This document shows positions 7,760 to 16,720 of a stretch of DNA of 32,891 nt, piece after piece. This DNA comes from Solirubrobacterales bacterium (GTDB taxonomy: Bacteria; Actinomycetota; Thermoleophilia; Solirubrobacterales; Solirubrobacteraceae). The translations under genes and the position numbers were made by a program. The DNA is taken from the NCBI GenBank assembly GCA_019244395.1, contig JAFASQ010000420.1, positions 1 through 32,891 on the forward strand, read 5' to 3'. Under the pieces are notes generated by a model that saw only the letters and a program-made list of their open reading frames with translations, ran no database searches and was not told where the DNA came from. Every line of letters starts with the position of its first letter. Position 1 is the stretch's first letter.

Positions 7760-9456
7760 CTGTGTCGGAGCCTTCGTCGCATGACAATCTCGGTTCCGCT
7801 CTCCATCCGGTCGATCTGCACATCGTCCATCGCGGCGATGATGATCGAGAGTCCCCGGCCGCGGTTCAGGCCGCGGGGCGCCCGCCACCGGCCCCTGTCG
7901 CGGACAGCCACGGTGACCTCTCCGTCGTGCCCCCACGCGTCCAGCTCGAAGCTCGCAGGCGACGGGGGATACGCGTGCTCGATGGCGTTCGCGCACGCCT
8001 CGCTCACCGCGATCGTCACCTCAGCCACGGCTTCCTCGTCGGCCCCGCGTTCGATCAGCCATCGGCGCAGGAGTCGCCGCACCCGGGCCAGCGTCTTGGG
8101 CTCGGCCGGCAGGCGTAGATGGAGTTCGCTGGGGACCGGACGGTTCTGGAGAGCTATGACCGCCACGTCGTCCTGTAGGCCTGCGACGGGCAACATGTCC
8201 GCCACCGCCGCCAGGCATGCTTCCTCGGGCGATGCGCTGTCGTCCAGCGACCTGCACAGTGTCTCGATTCCGTCGGTGAGCGGTACGCCACGCCGCTCCA
8301 CCAGCCCGTCGGTGTACAGGAACAGCATCTCGCCGCTTTCCAGCGTGAATTCGTGCTCGGGACAGCGGCCGTAGGGAAATGCGCCAAGCGGTGGCGCTGG
8401 CGGCACGTCACGCACGCGGGCACCGGTCGGCGACACGATGATCGGAGGGAGGTGACCGGCCGTCGCATAGGCCACCTTGGACGTGTACATGTCGAACACC
8501 GCGTAGGCCGCGGTTGCCATCGCCGGCTCGTTCAGCGATTGGACGAACCGATCTACGAGTTCGAGCGTGCGGCCCGGTCCGTGACCCTCGATCGAATAGG
8601 CGTGCAGCGCCGTCCGCAGCCTTCCCATCAGCGCCGCCGCGGCGATCCCGTGCCCCACGACGTCCCCGATGACCACGCCGACCCTGCCGCGCGGTAGCTC
8701 GATCACGTCGTACCAGTCGCCGCCCACCTCCTCGCGGGCGGGTAGATAGCGCGCGGCGACGGGAACGCTCGTGAAATCGGCCAGGCCCTTCGGGAGCAGG
8801 CTCCGTTGCAAGGCGATCGAGACGCTGTGCTCGTGGCGGAGCCGTGCGGACAGGCTCGCGCGCTCGATGGCCGGCGCGGCCCGCGCGGCGGCGAGCTGCA
8901 ATACGCCGAGATCGTCCGGCCCGAATGTGCGCGGGGTGAGCGACCCGACGTGCAGCACCCCGATCAGGTTCCCCTCGACGATCAGCGGGACGCCGAGCAG
9001 CGAGCGGATGCCCTTTTCGCGCAGGATCGGATTGAGGATGTCGGCGTGGTCGACATCGGCGATGAAGATCGCCACGCGCTCGGACGCGATCCGGCCCGCG
9101 AAGCCGCGCCCGATCGGAATCCGCACTCCGCGCTCGACCTCCTCCTCGATGCCCTTGGCGGCGCGCGCCACCAGCTGCTGAGCATCGTCGTCGAGCAGCA
9201 GGATGGCCACCGTGTCGACGCTCAGCGCCTCCTGAATGCGGTTCAGGAGCTCGTCGAGCAGCCGCTCGAGCGGTAGCTCGGCCAGCGCGGGGTCGCTGAA
9301 GAGGTAGGAGCTCCGAACCTCCTCGGGCTGTTCAGTGAGCACCGCGGGCGGCTCGAGCGCGATCTGACCCGACCCCAGCCTCCCTCGCCGCATCGGCTCC
9401 GGATGGATTTCCGCCACTTCACAAGTGTGACTGACGCGGCGGGCATGACGCGCCAT
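7756..9456 (-). CDS. GAF - PP2C/SpoIIE phosphatase - HATPase_c (RsbW-like) multidomain regulator
   Basis: GAF region (DTVAILLLDDD...GVPLIVEGNLIGVLHVGS); SpoIIE (RYLPAREEVGGDWYDVIELPRGRVGVVIGDVVGHGIAAAALMGRLRTALHA...LFLYTDGLVERRG); anti-sigma ATPase (SEACANAIEHAYPP...VRDRGRWRAPRGLNRGRGLSII). Confidence 0.94.
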   Translation of the reverse strand: MARHARRVSHTCEVAEIHPEPMRRGRLGSGQIALEPPAVLTEQPEEVRSSYLFSDPALAELPLERLLDELLNRIQEALSVDTVAILLLDDDAQQLVARAAKGIEEEVERGVRIPIGRGFAGRIASERVAIFIADVDHADILNPILREKGIRSLLGVPLIVEGNLIGVLHVGSLTPRTFGPDDLGVLQLAAARAAPAIERASLSARLRHEHSVSIALQRSLLPKGLADFTSVPVAARYLPAREEVGGDWYDVIELPRGRVGVVIGDVVGHGIAAAALMGRLRTALHAYSIEGHGPGRTLELVDRFVQSLNEPAMATAAYAVFDMYTSKVAYATAGHLPPIIVSPTGARVRDVPPAPPLGAFPYGRCPEHEFTLESGEMLFLYTDGLVERRGVPLTDGIETLCRSLDDSASPEEACLAAVADMLPVAGLQDDVAVIALQNRPVPSELHLRLPAEPKTLARVRRLLRRWLIERGADEEAVAEVTIAVSEACANAIEHAYPPSPASFELDAWGHDGEVTVAVRDRGRWRAPRGLNRGRGLSIIIAAMDDVQIDRMESGTEIVMRRRLRHR

Positions 9457-9499
9457 GAGGCTGGGCCTGCGCCCGGTCGCGCCTCAGCGGGTCCCGAAG

Positions 9500-10216
9500 C
9501 TAGAGCCGCACGGGGACGCCGGAAGGGACCACCAGGACCGAGCCGCGCACGGCGTTGAGCATGGTGCGGGCGGCGCCGCTGAGCATGATCCGCCGCGGAT
9601 GCCCATTCGGCTGCGATCCGACCACGATTAGGTCGGTGTTGGACGGGCCCAGCTCGACGATGTTCGCCCCGAACTTCTCGGCCAGCGCCTCGGCGCTTTC
9701 CTGCGCCGCCGTGTCGCCCTCGCTCGGCGCCACAGCGATCGCCTTGATGCCGACGTCAGAGAGACTGCGCAAGCCCGCGGCGGCCACGGCGATTGCCGCT
9801 GGTCCTCCCTCGAGGAGGCGCTGCGCGCTCGTGCCAGGTTCGGCGTGCCCTGGTGGCGTGCGGTAGTCCGAGCCGAACACGATGACGGACGCGTTCTCCG
9901 CCTTGGCGAGCTGCTCGAGACCTCCTCCGGTCGAGCCGCTGAACACGACGTGGCGCGGGATCTCCGGATCCCGGAGCCATGCGACTCCCTGCTCGAGCCG
10001 GCGCTCGGCATCGTGCTGAGCCAGCTCCTCGCGACGCGGGTCGAACTCCCGCGCGTGCCTGATGTAGGCGAGCGCCAGCGTCGCCCCGGCCCGAGCCAGG
10101 AGGCCGCCCAGCGCCAGCGCGTCATCGTCGTTCGGCGTCCCGTCGTAGGAGACAATCAGGTCCGCGGTCACCGGAGGGGAATCCTGCGCCAGCCCGCCTC
10201 GGGACGCATTGGCCAT
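9500..10216 (-). CDS. universal stress protein family (tandem Usp-like domains)
   Basis: DLIVSYDGTPNDDDALALGGLLARAGATLALAYI; second half ends GSQPNGHPRRIMLSGAARTMLNAVRGSVLVVP, matching a Usp G-2X-G-9X-G type ATP motif. Confidence 0.85.
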   Translation of the reverse strand: MANASRGGLAQDSPPVTADLIVSYDGTPNDDDALALGGLLARAGATLALAYIRHAREFDPRREELAQHDAERRLEQGVAWLRDPEIPRHVVFSGSTGGGLEQLAKAENASVIVFGSDYRTPPGHAEPGTSAQRLLEGGPAAIAVAAAGLRSLSDVGIKAIAVAPSEGDTAAQESAEALAEKFGANIVELGPSNTDLIVVGSQPNGHPRRIMLSGAARTMLNAVRGSVLVVPSGVPVRL

Positions 10217-10258
10217 CCGGACAGGAATCGACCGTTTGCGATATCCAGGTGCTGTTAG

Positions 10259-11101
10259 CTAGCCGCGAAGGCGGCGGAGCAGCCCGGGGCGGCGCCGGTA
10301 GGTCGCCGCCGACGGGTCGGCGGGCGCGGAATCCCCAGCGGCAGAGCCCGCCGCCGGCGCGTAGTCGGCTCGATCAGCCGCCGGCGCGCCCGCCCGCTCT
10401 GCGTAGGTCGCCCGATCAGCCGCCGGCGCATCGGCGACGCCACGTTCGGCCGGCGGGGCATCGGCGGCCCGACGCTCGGTCACCGGGACATCCGCCGCCC
10501 GACGCTCGGCCACGGGCGCTTCCGCGCTCGCAGCGGTCGTCCTCGCCACCGGCGCCTCCTGCGCCACCGGCGCTGCTTCCGCGGCCGCCACCGCCTCGCT
10601 GGCGATCCGCGGGCGCGAGAAGTACCGGCCCATGGCAAAAGCCGCGAGGCCGATGATCGCGGCGCCAAGGCCATAGAAGTAGCCCACCCACTCCAACATC
10701 TGCCGTGTGTAGCCGCCCGCCGGAGTGCCGATCGCGTAGATCGTGTGGTGCCAGAGCGAGCTGACACTCGGACCGACCACGAACCACACACCAGCGGCCA
10801 GCGCGACCCAGCCGGCCGTTAGCCCGCCGACACGGGTGGTGGCGCGCATCAGCATCAAGCCGCCGATCACGGCCACCGCGCCGGGCACGATGCAGAGCCA
10901 CAGGCGCTGCGAGGTGTAGTGCCAGGTCTGAAAACCCCCGAAGGCGTAGTGGAAGTACGGGCCGACGAACGGGATGAGCGCGCCCCACAACCCCAGCAGG
11001 ACTATGAGCGCGCCGCTCAGCGCGCCGGTTGTGCGCGGTAGGCGCATGGCCTCCGTGCGTCCAGGGGATGCGGTACGACGTGTGCCAGTTGCGGTAGCCA
11101 T
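10259..11101 (-). CDS. multi-pass membrane protein with repetitive, charged, likely disordered C-terminal tail
   Basis: About four hydrophobic helices (ALSGALIVLLGLWGALIPF; WLCIVPGAVAVIGGLMLM; AGWVALAAGVWFVV; YFYGLGAAIIGLAAFAM), then Ala/Pro-rich repeats ending in RRRPGLLRRLRG. Confidence 0.75.
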   Translation of the reverse strand: MATATGTRRTASPGRTEAMRLPRTTGALSGALIVLLGLWGALIPFVGPYFHYAFGGFQTWHYTSQRLWLCIVPGAVAVIGGLMLMRATTRVGGLTAGWVALAAGVWFVVGPSVSSLWHHTIYAIGTPAGGYTRQMLEWVGYFYGLGAAIIGLAAFAMGRYFSRPRIASEAVAAAEAAPVAQEAPVARTTAASAEAPVAERRAADVPVTERRAADAPPAERGVADAPAADRATYAERAGAPAADRADYAPAAGSAAGDSAPADPSAATYRRRPGLLRRLRG

Positions 11102-11204
11102 GAGCGTTTGCTACCCGCCGAACAAAACGGCGAACCGCCTGCCATCGCGCTGTCATCCGTGCAATCTCGGGATTCTCAGGTGCGTGAGTGGGTACGCCGC
11201 CCCC

Positions 11205-11762
11205 ATGGCGAGCGCCCTGATCGTCATCGACATGCTCAACCCCTACGAGCACGAGGACTCCGAGCCGCTGATGGAATCGGTCGAGCACGCGCTGCCATCG
11301 ATGCGCGAGATGGTCGAGCACGCTCCGGAGGCCGGCCTTCTGACCGTCTACGTCAACGACAACCACGGCGACTGGACCGCCGGCCGCGGGAAGCTCACCC
11401 AACGCGCGCTCGCCGGCGCTGCTCCGTCGCTAATCGAGCCGATCGCCCCGCCCGAGGACGTGCCGTTCATCGTCAAGGCGCGGCACTCGGTCTTCTATGA
11501 GACCCAGCTCGAGTACCTCCTTCGGCACGAGGGCATCGACCGCCTCATCCTGACTGGACAGGTGACCGAGCAGTGCATCCTCTACTCGGCGCTGGATGCC
11601 TACGTCCGGCACTTCGAGGTCGTCGTTCCGCGCACGGCGGTCGCGCACATCCACGAGGACCTGGCCGACGCCGCGCTGCGCATGATGGAGGAGAACATGC
11701 GCGCCCGGATCGCCGAGTCGCCGAGCGATGCGCTCAAAGCCGGCACGAGCCGGGAGTTATGA
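11205..11762 (+). CDS. isochorismatase-family cysteine hydrolase
   Basis: ALIVIDMLNPY (Asp), PFIVKARHSVF (Lys), ILTGQVTEQCILYSALDAYVRHFEVVVP (Cys) catalytic triad. Confidence 0.92.
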   Translation: MASALIVIDMLNPYEHEDSEPLMESVEHALPSMREMVEHAPEAGLLTVYVNDNHGDWTAGRGKLTQRALAGAAPSLIEPIAPPEDVPFIVKARHSVFYETQLEYLLRHEGIDRLILTGQVTEQCILYSALDAYVRHFEVVVPRTAVAHIHEDLADAALRMMEENMRARIAESPSDALKAGTSREL

Positions 11763-11769
11763 TCGCGAA

Positions 11770-12324
11770 ATGCCCGACCGCCTGCATTTCACCGACTCCG
11801 ATGAGGCCAACAAGCTCATCGCCACCGATCCGATGGCACTGTTGATCGGATTCGCGCTCGACCAACAGGTATCCGTGCAGAAGGCCTTCTCCGGGCCGTT
11901 GGCCATCCGCGAGCGGCTCGGCACGCTGGATGCGGGGGCCCTGGCCGAGGCGGATCTCGAGCCCGCGTTCCGCGAGCGGCCGGCCATTCACCGCTTCCCG
12001 GGCTCGATGGCGCGACGCGTCCACGATCTGGCCGTCCACATCCGCGACAACTACGACGGCGACGCGGCGAGAGTCTGGACGGACGCGGCCGATTCCGCGG
12101 AGCTGCGGGCCAACCTGTCGGCGCTGCCCGGGTTCGGCGAGATGAAGATCAAGGCTCTCGGCGCGGTACTGGCCAAGCGCTTCGGCCTCGCGGCGGCCCA
12201 GGACCTCGTGCCCGCGCATCCCACCCTGGGTGACGTCGACTCACCCCAGGCACTGCAGGACTACCAAACGGCCAAGCGTGCCCACAAGGCGCAGTGGATG
12301 AAGATGAAGGCGGGTGCTGCATGA
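11770..12324 (+). CDS. HhH-GPD-type base excision repair family protein
   Basis: DPMALLIGFALDQQVSVQKAFSGPLAIRERLG and helix-hairpin-helix LSALPGFGEMKIKALGAVLAKRFG. Confidence 0.8.
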   Translation: MPDRLHFTDSDEANKLIATDPMALLIGFALDQQVSVQKAFSGPLAIRERLGTLDAGALAEADLEPAFRERPAIHRFPGSMARRVHDLAVHIRDNYDGDAARVWTDAADSAELRANLSALPGFGEMKIKALGAVLAKRFGLAAAQDLVPAHPTLGDVDSPQALQDYQTAKRAHKAQWMKMKAGAA

Positions 12325-12515
12325 GCCACACCACTCCACCCGACGACCCGTCAGATCCAAACCTCCGGGCCGGCGACGAGGTGCCGGAGGCGACCGAGGA
12401 AGCAGGCGAGGACATCTGCCCGAGCTGCACCGGCTCGGGCCAGGATGATTCCGGCGAGACATGCCCCGTCTGCGCCGGCAGCGGTCACGTGCGCGAAGGC
12501 GCCGGCGGGGGTTAG
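12321..12515 (+). CDS. small zinc-ribbon-like protein with two CxxCxGxG motifs
   Basis: 64 aa; CPSCTGSGQ...CPVCAGSGH; ATGA overlap with the upstream stop. Confidence 0.75.
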   Translation: MSHTTPPDDPSDPNLRAGDEVPEATEEAGEDICPSCTGSGQDDSGETCPVCAGSGHVREGAGGG

Positions 12516-12534
12516 GCTCGACGAGCCGCGGCGC

Positions 12535-12972
12535 ATGGCACGCCTCGTCGGGATCAATCACATCGCGCTTGAGGTGGGCGACGTCGACGACGCGCTCGCC
12601 TGGTACGGGCGCTTTTTCGAATTCGAACTGCGCGGCCGGGCCGGGCCGAGGATGGCGTTCATCGACATGGGCGACCAGTTCATCGCGCTGGCGGCGGGAC
12701 GCTCGCAACCCGGCGACGAGTCCCGCCACTTCGGGCTCGTGGTGGACGACAAGGAAGCGGCCCGGGCGGCGCTGCTCGAGGCCGGCGTCGCGGTTCGGGC
12801 GTCAGGCTCGCTCGACTTCGACGATCCCTGGGGCAACCATGTCCAGGTGGTCGACTATCGCGACATCCAGTTCACCAAGACGGCGGCCGTGCTGAACGCG
12901 ATGGGTCTCGACGGCCTCGGCAAGACGGATGCCGCTCAGCGCGAGATCCGCGAGCGCGGGCTCGGCGGCTGA
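12535..12972 (+). CDS. VOC family protein (glyoxalase-like)
   Basis: INHIALEVGDVDDALAWYGRFFEFEL...MAFIDMGDQFIAL...HFGLVVDDKEAARAAL...DFDDPWGNHVQVVDY. Confidence 0.88.
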   Translation: MARLVGINHIALEVGDVDDALAWYGRFFEFELRGRAGPRMAFIDMGDQFIALAAGRSQPGDESRHFGLVVDDKEAARAALLEAGVAVRASGSLDFDDPWGNHVQVVDYRDIQFTKTAAVLNAMGLDGLGKTDAAQREIRERGLGG

Positions 12973-13001
12973 CTCGCCCAACGCCCGCAGCCCGACTCCG
13001 A

Positions 13002-13301
13002 TCACTCGCGCCAGGCCACGCTCAGACCGTCGCGCCGGCCGAAACGCTCCAGATGCGAGCCGACCACTCTCTCCATCCGCTCGTGGCTCTCCTCGTCGCT
13101 CGCGCTCACCTCGAGCGTGAGCGTCGCATCGGCGGCGCGCAGCTCGCAACGGCCGAAGTCGAACTGGATGTAGCCGCTGTCTTCGCCGAATGACGCGTCG
13201 AGCTTGTGGCCGAAGTGCTTGCACAACTGCCGCATGTAGGCCACCGGCTTGTCGGTGGCCACCTCTGCCCGTGATTTGATCTCTGCCACGCTAACCAACA
13301 T
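13002..13301 (-). CDS. DUF2218 family protein
   Basis: AEVATDKPVAYMRQLCKHFGHKLDASFGEDSGYIQFDFGRCELRA...SHLERFGRRDGLSVAW; start abuts the MFS stop (TAATG). Confidence 0.85.
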   Translation of the reverse strand: MLVSVAEIKSRAEVATDKPVAYMRQLCKHFGHKLDASFGEDSGYIQFDFGRCELRAADATLTLEVSASDEESHERMERVVGSHLERFGRRDGLSVAWRE

Positions 13302-14515
13302 TATGCGGCCGGCGCCGCATCGCGGACCGGCGCCGCGGTCGAGAAGATGAGGTTCACGGCGAGCGCGGACACTCCACACACCGCGATCAGCACTCCCATC
13401 GGCAGTGCGTCATGCGAGCCGGACAGCCCGACGAGCGGCGCAACGATCGCCCCGCTCGCGAACTGGCTCATACCCAGCAGGGCGGAGGCGCTTCCCAGCG
13501 CACCTTCCTGTTCGGCAAGCGCGACCGCGGTGGCGTTCGGAAACACCATCCCGTTAAACGACGTGATCACGAACAGCGAGACCAGCAGGGGGGCGAGGCC
13601 ACCATGGGCGAGCGTCACGATCAGCGTGGCGAGCGATCCTGCCGCGACGCCGACCAGCGCGACCCGCAGCAGCGTGCCCGCGCCGACCCGCGCCACTAGC
13701 CGCCCGCCCAATTGCGACATCCCGACCAGCCCCGCCGAGTTCACGGCGAAGACCAGGCTGAAGGCCTGGGCCGAGACCCCGTAGACGTCCTCGAGCACGA
13801 ACGACGATCCCGCAATGTACGCGAACAGCACCGCAGCCCCGAGCGCGAACGACGTGGCCGCCGGCATGAAACTTCGGTCGCGCACGAGCCGCACGAACGA
13901 GCGCCCGGTGACGCGCAGCCCGCCGCCGCGGCGACGTTCGGGCGGGAGCGTCTCGGGCAGCCAGAGCAGCGTGCCGATGAGGAGGGGAACGCCGATGGCG
14001 GCGAGGATGACGAAGATCCCGCGCCACGAGGTTACGGCCAGCGCCTGCCCGCCGACGAGCGGGGCGAACACCGGCGCGACTCCCATCACCGCCATGAGCA
14101 GCGCGTATGCGCGGGCTGCGGCGCTGCCGCTGAACAGGTCGCGGACGACCGCCCTGGCGATCACCACGCCGGCTCCGCCGAGCGTCCCCTGGATGAAGCG
14201 AAGCGCGATCAGCGCCGAGATGGAGGGCGCGAAAGCGCACGCCAGCGACGCCACGACATAGCCGACCAGCCCGGCCAGAAGCGGCCGCCGGCGTCCGAGC
14301 GAATCGCTTAGCGGACCGATGAACAGCTGCCCCGCGGCGATCCCGAGCATGCACCCGGTCAGGGTCAACTGTCCGGTCGATGCGGTGGCACCGAGGTCGC
14401 GAGTGAGCGCGGGCAGCCCGGGCAAATACATGTCCATCGAGAGCGGGCCGAACGCGGACAGGCCGCCCAGGATCAGGACCAGTCGCGGTCCACCGGCAAA
14501 CCCGGCTCGTGACAT
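13301..14515 (-). CDS. Bcr/CflA-type multidrug efflux MFS transporter
   Basis: LVLILGGLSAFGPLSMDMYLPGLPALTRDLGA...GQLFIGPLSDSLGRRRPLLAG...RFIQGTLGGAGVVIARAVVRDLF. Confidence 0.92.
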   Translation of the reverse strand: MSRAGFAGGPRLVLILGGLSAFGPLSMDMYLPGLPALTRDLGATASTGQLTLTGCMLGIAAGQLFIGPLSDSLGRRRPLLAGLVGYVVASLACAFAPSISALIALRFIQGTLGGAGVVIARAVVRDLFSGSAAARAYALLMAVMGVAPVFAPLVGGQALAVTSWRGIFVILAAIGVPLLIGTLLWLPETLPPERRRGGGLRVTGRSFVRLVRDRSFMPAATSFALGAAVLFAYIAGSSFVLEDVYGVSAQAFSLVFAVNSAGLVGMSQLGGRLVARVGAGTLLRVALVGVAAGSLATLIVTLAHGGLAPLLVSLFVITSFNGMVFPNATAVALAEQEGALGSASALLGMSQFASGAIVAPLVGLSGSHDALPMGVLIAVCGVSALAVNLIFSTAAPVRDAAPAA

Positions 14516-14626
14516 GGCTCCGCACGGTAGCCCCTTGCTCGCGCCAACCGTGCGAGGAGGCCCGCGCGGCAGAAGGTCCGGTTTCTCGACCAGGCTTCCT
14601 TGGCGACTCCGGGTTCGGCGCCCCTT

Positions 14627-14962
14627 CTAACCCTTCGCCGGCAAGGACCGGGCGTAGCCGACACCGCGCGCCACCCACTTGCGGAGCTCCTCGTCGCTCT
14701 GGACGCCTTCGGCGTCCACGCGCAGCCATCCCTCCATCGCCCGGCCGCGCATCACCGCCGTGCTCGCGTGCGGCTCCTGCACGAGGTCGGCGGTCTGCGC
14801 CGGCTCGCAGCGCAGCAGCAGGCCGCCCTGGCCGCTGGCGCTCACCGACATGTTGCCGCCGACCAGGAAGGCCAGACCGCCGAACATCTTCTTCTCGGTC
14901 ACGTCCCTCTCGCTCGCGAGGAGCGCGCGAATCCGTTCGGCAAGACCTTCGTCGTAAGCCAT
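14627..14962 (-). CDS. TfoX/Sxy N-terminal domain family protein
   Basis: MAYDEGLAERIRALLASERDVTEKKMFGGLAFLVGGNMSVSAS...RGRAMEGWLRVD. Confidence 0.92.
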   Translation of the reverse strand: MAYDEGLAERIRALLASERDVTEKKMFGGLAFLVGGNMSVSASGQGGLLLRCEPAQTADLVQEPHASTAVMRGRAMEGWLRVDAEGVQSDEELRKWVARGVGYARSLPAKG

Positions 14963-15011
14963 GTCCGGATTATCGCGAGTGGCGAGGCGCTTAGATATGC
15001 GGAAGAGAGCG

Positions 15012-15434
15012 ATGGCAACGGGTCGATGTCTGTGCGGAGCGGTGCGCTACGAGATCAACGGGCCCCTCCGCGATGTCCTGATCTGCCATTGCGAGGAGTG
15101 CCGGCGCTGGCACGGGCATTTCTCCGCCAGCACGGCAGCCCGCCGTGAGGACTTCGTCCTCCTCGAACAACGCGGCCTGCGCTGGATCCCGAGCCCGCGC
15201 AGCGACGCCGGCGCGCGTCGCGGATTCTGCGCCGAGTGCGGCTCAAGCCTGTTCTGGGATGCCCCCGATCGTCCCACCGTCAGCATCGCGGCGGGCACGC
15301 TTGACGGCCGTACCGGATTGCACGTCGCCGCCCACTGGTACGTCTCCCAGGCCGGGGACTACTACGAGCTGCCGCCGGACGGGCTGCCGCGTCACGAGCT
15401 CAGCGCCCAGCGCGAGCGCGAGCCGCGTTCGTAG
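15012..15434 (+). CDS. GFA family protein
   Basis: GRCLCGAVRYEINGPLRDVLICHCEECRRWHG...GARRGFCAECGSSLFWD...SIAAGTLDG; GGAAGAGA SD upstream of ATG 15012. Confidence 0.92.
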   Translation: MATGRCLCGAVRYEINGPLRDVLICHCEECRRWHGHFSASTAARREDFVLLEQRGLRWIPSPRSDAGARRGFCAECGSSLFWDAPDRPTVSIAAGTLDGRTGLHVAAHWYVSQAGDYYELPPDGLPRHELSAQREREPRS

Positions 15435-15483
15435 ACCTCAGGACCCGCGCGAGCGCGATCCGCGTTCGTAGACCTCAGGACCG
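15411..15483. repeat. 37-bp period tandem direct repeat, two copies, at a convergent gene junction
   Basis: 15411-15447 and 15448-15483; CGCGAGCGCGAGCCGCGTTCGTAGACCTCAGGACC against CGCGAGCGCGATCCGCGTTCGTAGACCTCAGGACC, one mismatch over 35 nt. Confidence 0.95.
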
Positions 15484-16077
15484 ACGGGCCTCGGCGCTGT
15501 ACTCAGGGTTGGGGAGCATGTTCGTCGCCATCGCCATGCGGTTAGTCAGGTTGTACATGGCGCTGATTTCGGCCACGTCCCATGCCTCCTCGAGGGTCAG
15601 TCCCGCGTCGAGCAGCGTCTGAAGATCATCGCGGGTCACCTCGCGCGGGCGGAGGGTGAGCTTCTCGGCGTAGGCGCAGATCGCGGCGCGCCGCGAATCG
15701 AGTCCCGCCCGCCGCCAGTCGTACGACACCCGCTCGCCGAGCACGGGATCGTCGAGCTCGGCGCGCAGTGCCGCGCCGTGCGCGACCAGGCAGTACAGGC
15801 ACCCGTTCGCGGCGCTGACCACTACCGCGATCATCTCGCGGTCGGCAGCGCTCAGGTGCGCCGTCGGCTCATGCAGCTGGCGGAAGTGGGCAAACCACGC
15901 GCTCAGGCGCTCGGGCCGGAACGCGTACACCCGGAACACGTTCGGGACGAAGCCGAGGCGCTCCCGCGCCTTGGCGAACAGGCCGCGCAGGCCGTCCGGG
16001 AGATCGCTCTCGTCGGGAACGGGAAACCAGGAGCCTGTCTCGGCCGAGGCCTCGATGGTGGGGGCCACATTCGACAT
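15475..16077 (-). CDS. AhpD/carboxymuconolactone decarboxylase-like, peroxidase-related protein
   Basis: [31 protein letters not shown] (CxxC...H), [49 protein letters not shown]. Confidence 0.92.
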   Translation of the reverse strand: MSNVAPTIEASAETGSWFPVPDESDLPDGLRGLFAKARERLGFVPNVFRVYAFRPERLSAWFAHFRQLHEPTAHLSAADREMIAVVVSAANGCLYCLVAHGAALRAELDDPVLGERVSYDWRRAGLDSRRAAICAYAEKLTLRPREVTRDDLQTLLDAGLTLEEAWDVAEISAMYNLTNRMAMATNMLPNPEYSAEARRS

Positions 16078-16144
16078 GCGTGCCCATTGTCCCGCGGCGG
16101 GGAACAATGCGTCTGCATCGCGCTACGCCGCGGATTGACGCCGC

Positions 16145-16612
16145 TCAGCGCAAGAGCTTTAGCCCGGCCAGGAGCTTGGCCCGCCCCTTCTTGTCGGTAC
16201 GCACCGCCGCCGCGACCTTGGACCGCGGCACCGCGCCGCCGTGAGCCGCCTGGATGTCCCGCCGAAGAGCTCCGTACGCGTTCGCGATCAGTCCGAGCCC
16301 CTTGATGATGAGGCGCTTCGCCTTGGTGCCCCGGGCCGAGGAGGCTTGCTCCTGAGCGAGCTTGCGCTTGAGCGCGCGCAGGTCGCCCACCTCATGGTTC
16401 AAGGCGCGCACCAGCGGCTTGACCTTGCCTTGGGGATAGCCGATTAGCCCGGTCCTGACCGCGTTCTCGTCTTTGACGATCTTCGGGGCATAGTGGTTGA
16501 GCGTCGCCCGCATCGTGTTGTCGCTCGCTTGGGCGATGGCCACCGGACCCGCGAGGACGGCGCAGAGCGCTATCCCCGAGAGCACCCAACCACGACCTAT
16601 TGCGCTTGGCAC
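16145..16612 (-). CDS. hypothetical secreted protein
   Basis: N-terminal signal peptide WVLSGIALCAVLAGPVAIAQA followed by a Lys/Ala-rich helical region. Confidence 0.65.
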   Translation of the reverse strand: MPSAIGRGWVLSGIALCAVLAGPVAIAQASDNTMRATLNHYAPKIVKDENAVRTGLIGYPQGKVKPLVRALNHEVGDLRALKRKLAQEQASSARGTKAKRLIIKGLGLIANAYGALRRDIQAAHGGAVPRSKVAAAVRTDKKGRAKLLAGLKLLR

Positions 16613-16720
16613 GTGACTCCCTCCTGTCGCTGGCTCGTCCTTGCAGCGCGAGCGATACCCTCGCCCGCGCTCGTCCTAACCGACCTTACCGCGCCGAGGC
16701 CAGTCCGTCCTGCACGGCGC

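Noticed and set aside
13554-14729. 391-aa minus-strand ORF in another frame of the Bcr/CflA gene
   Set aside because: Same-strand off-frame shadow; Arg/Ala-rich composition, no family features.
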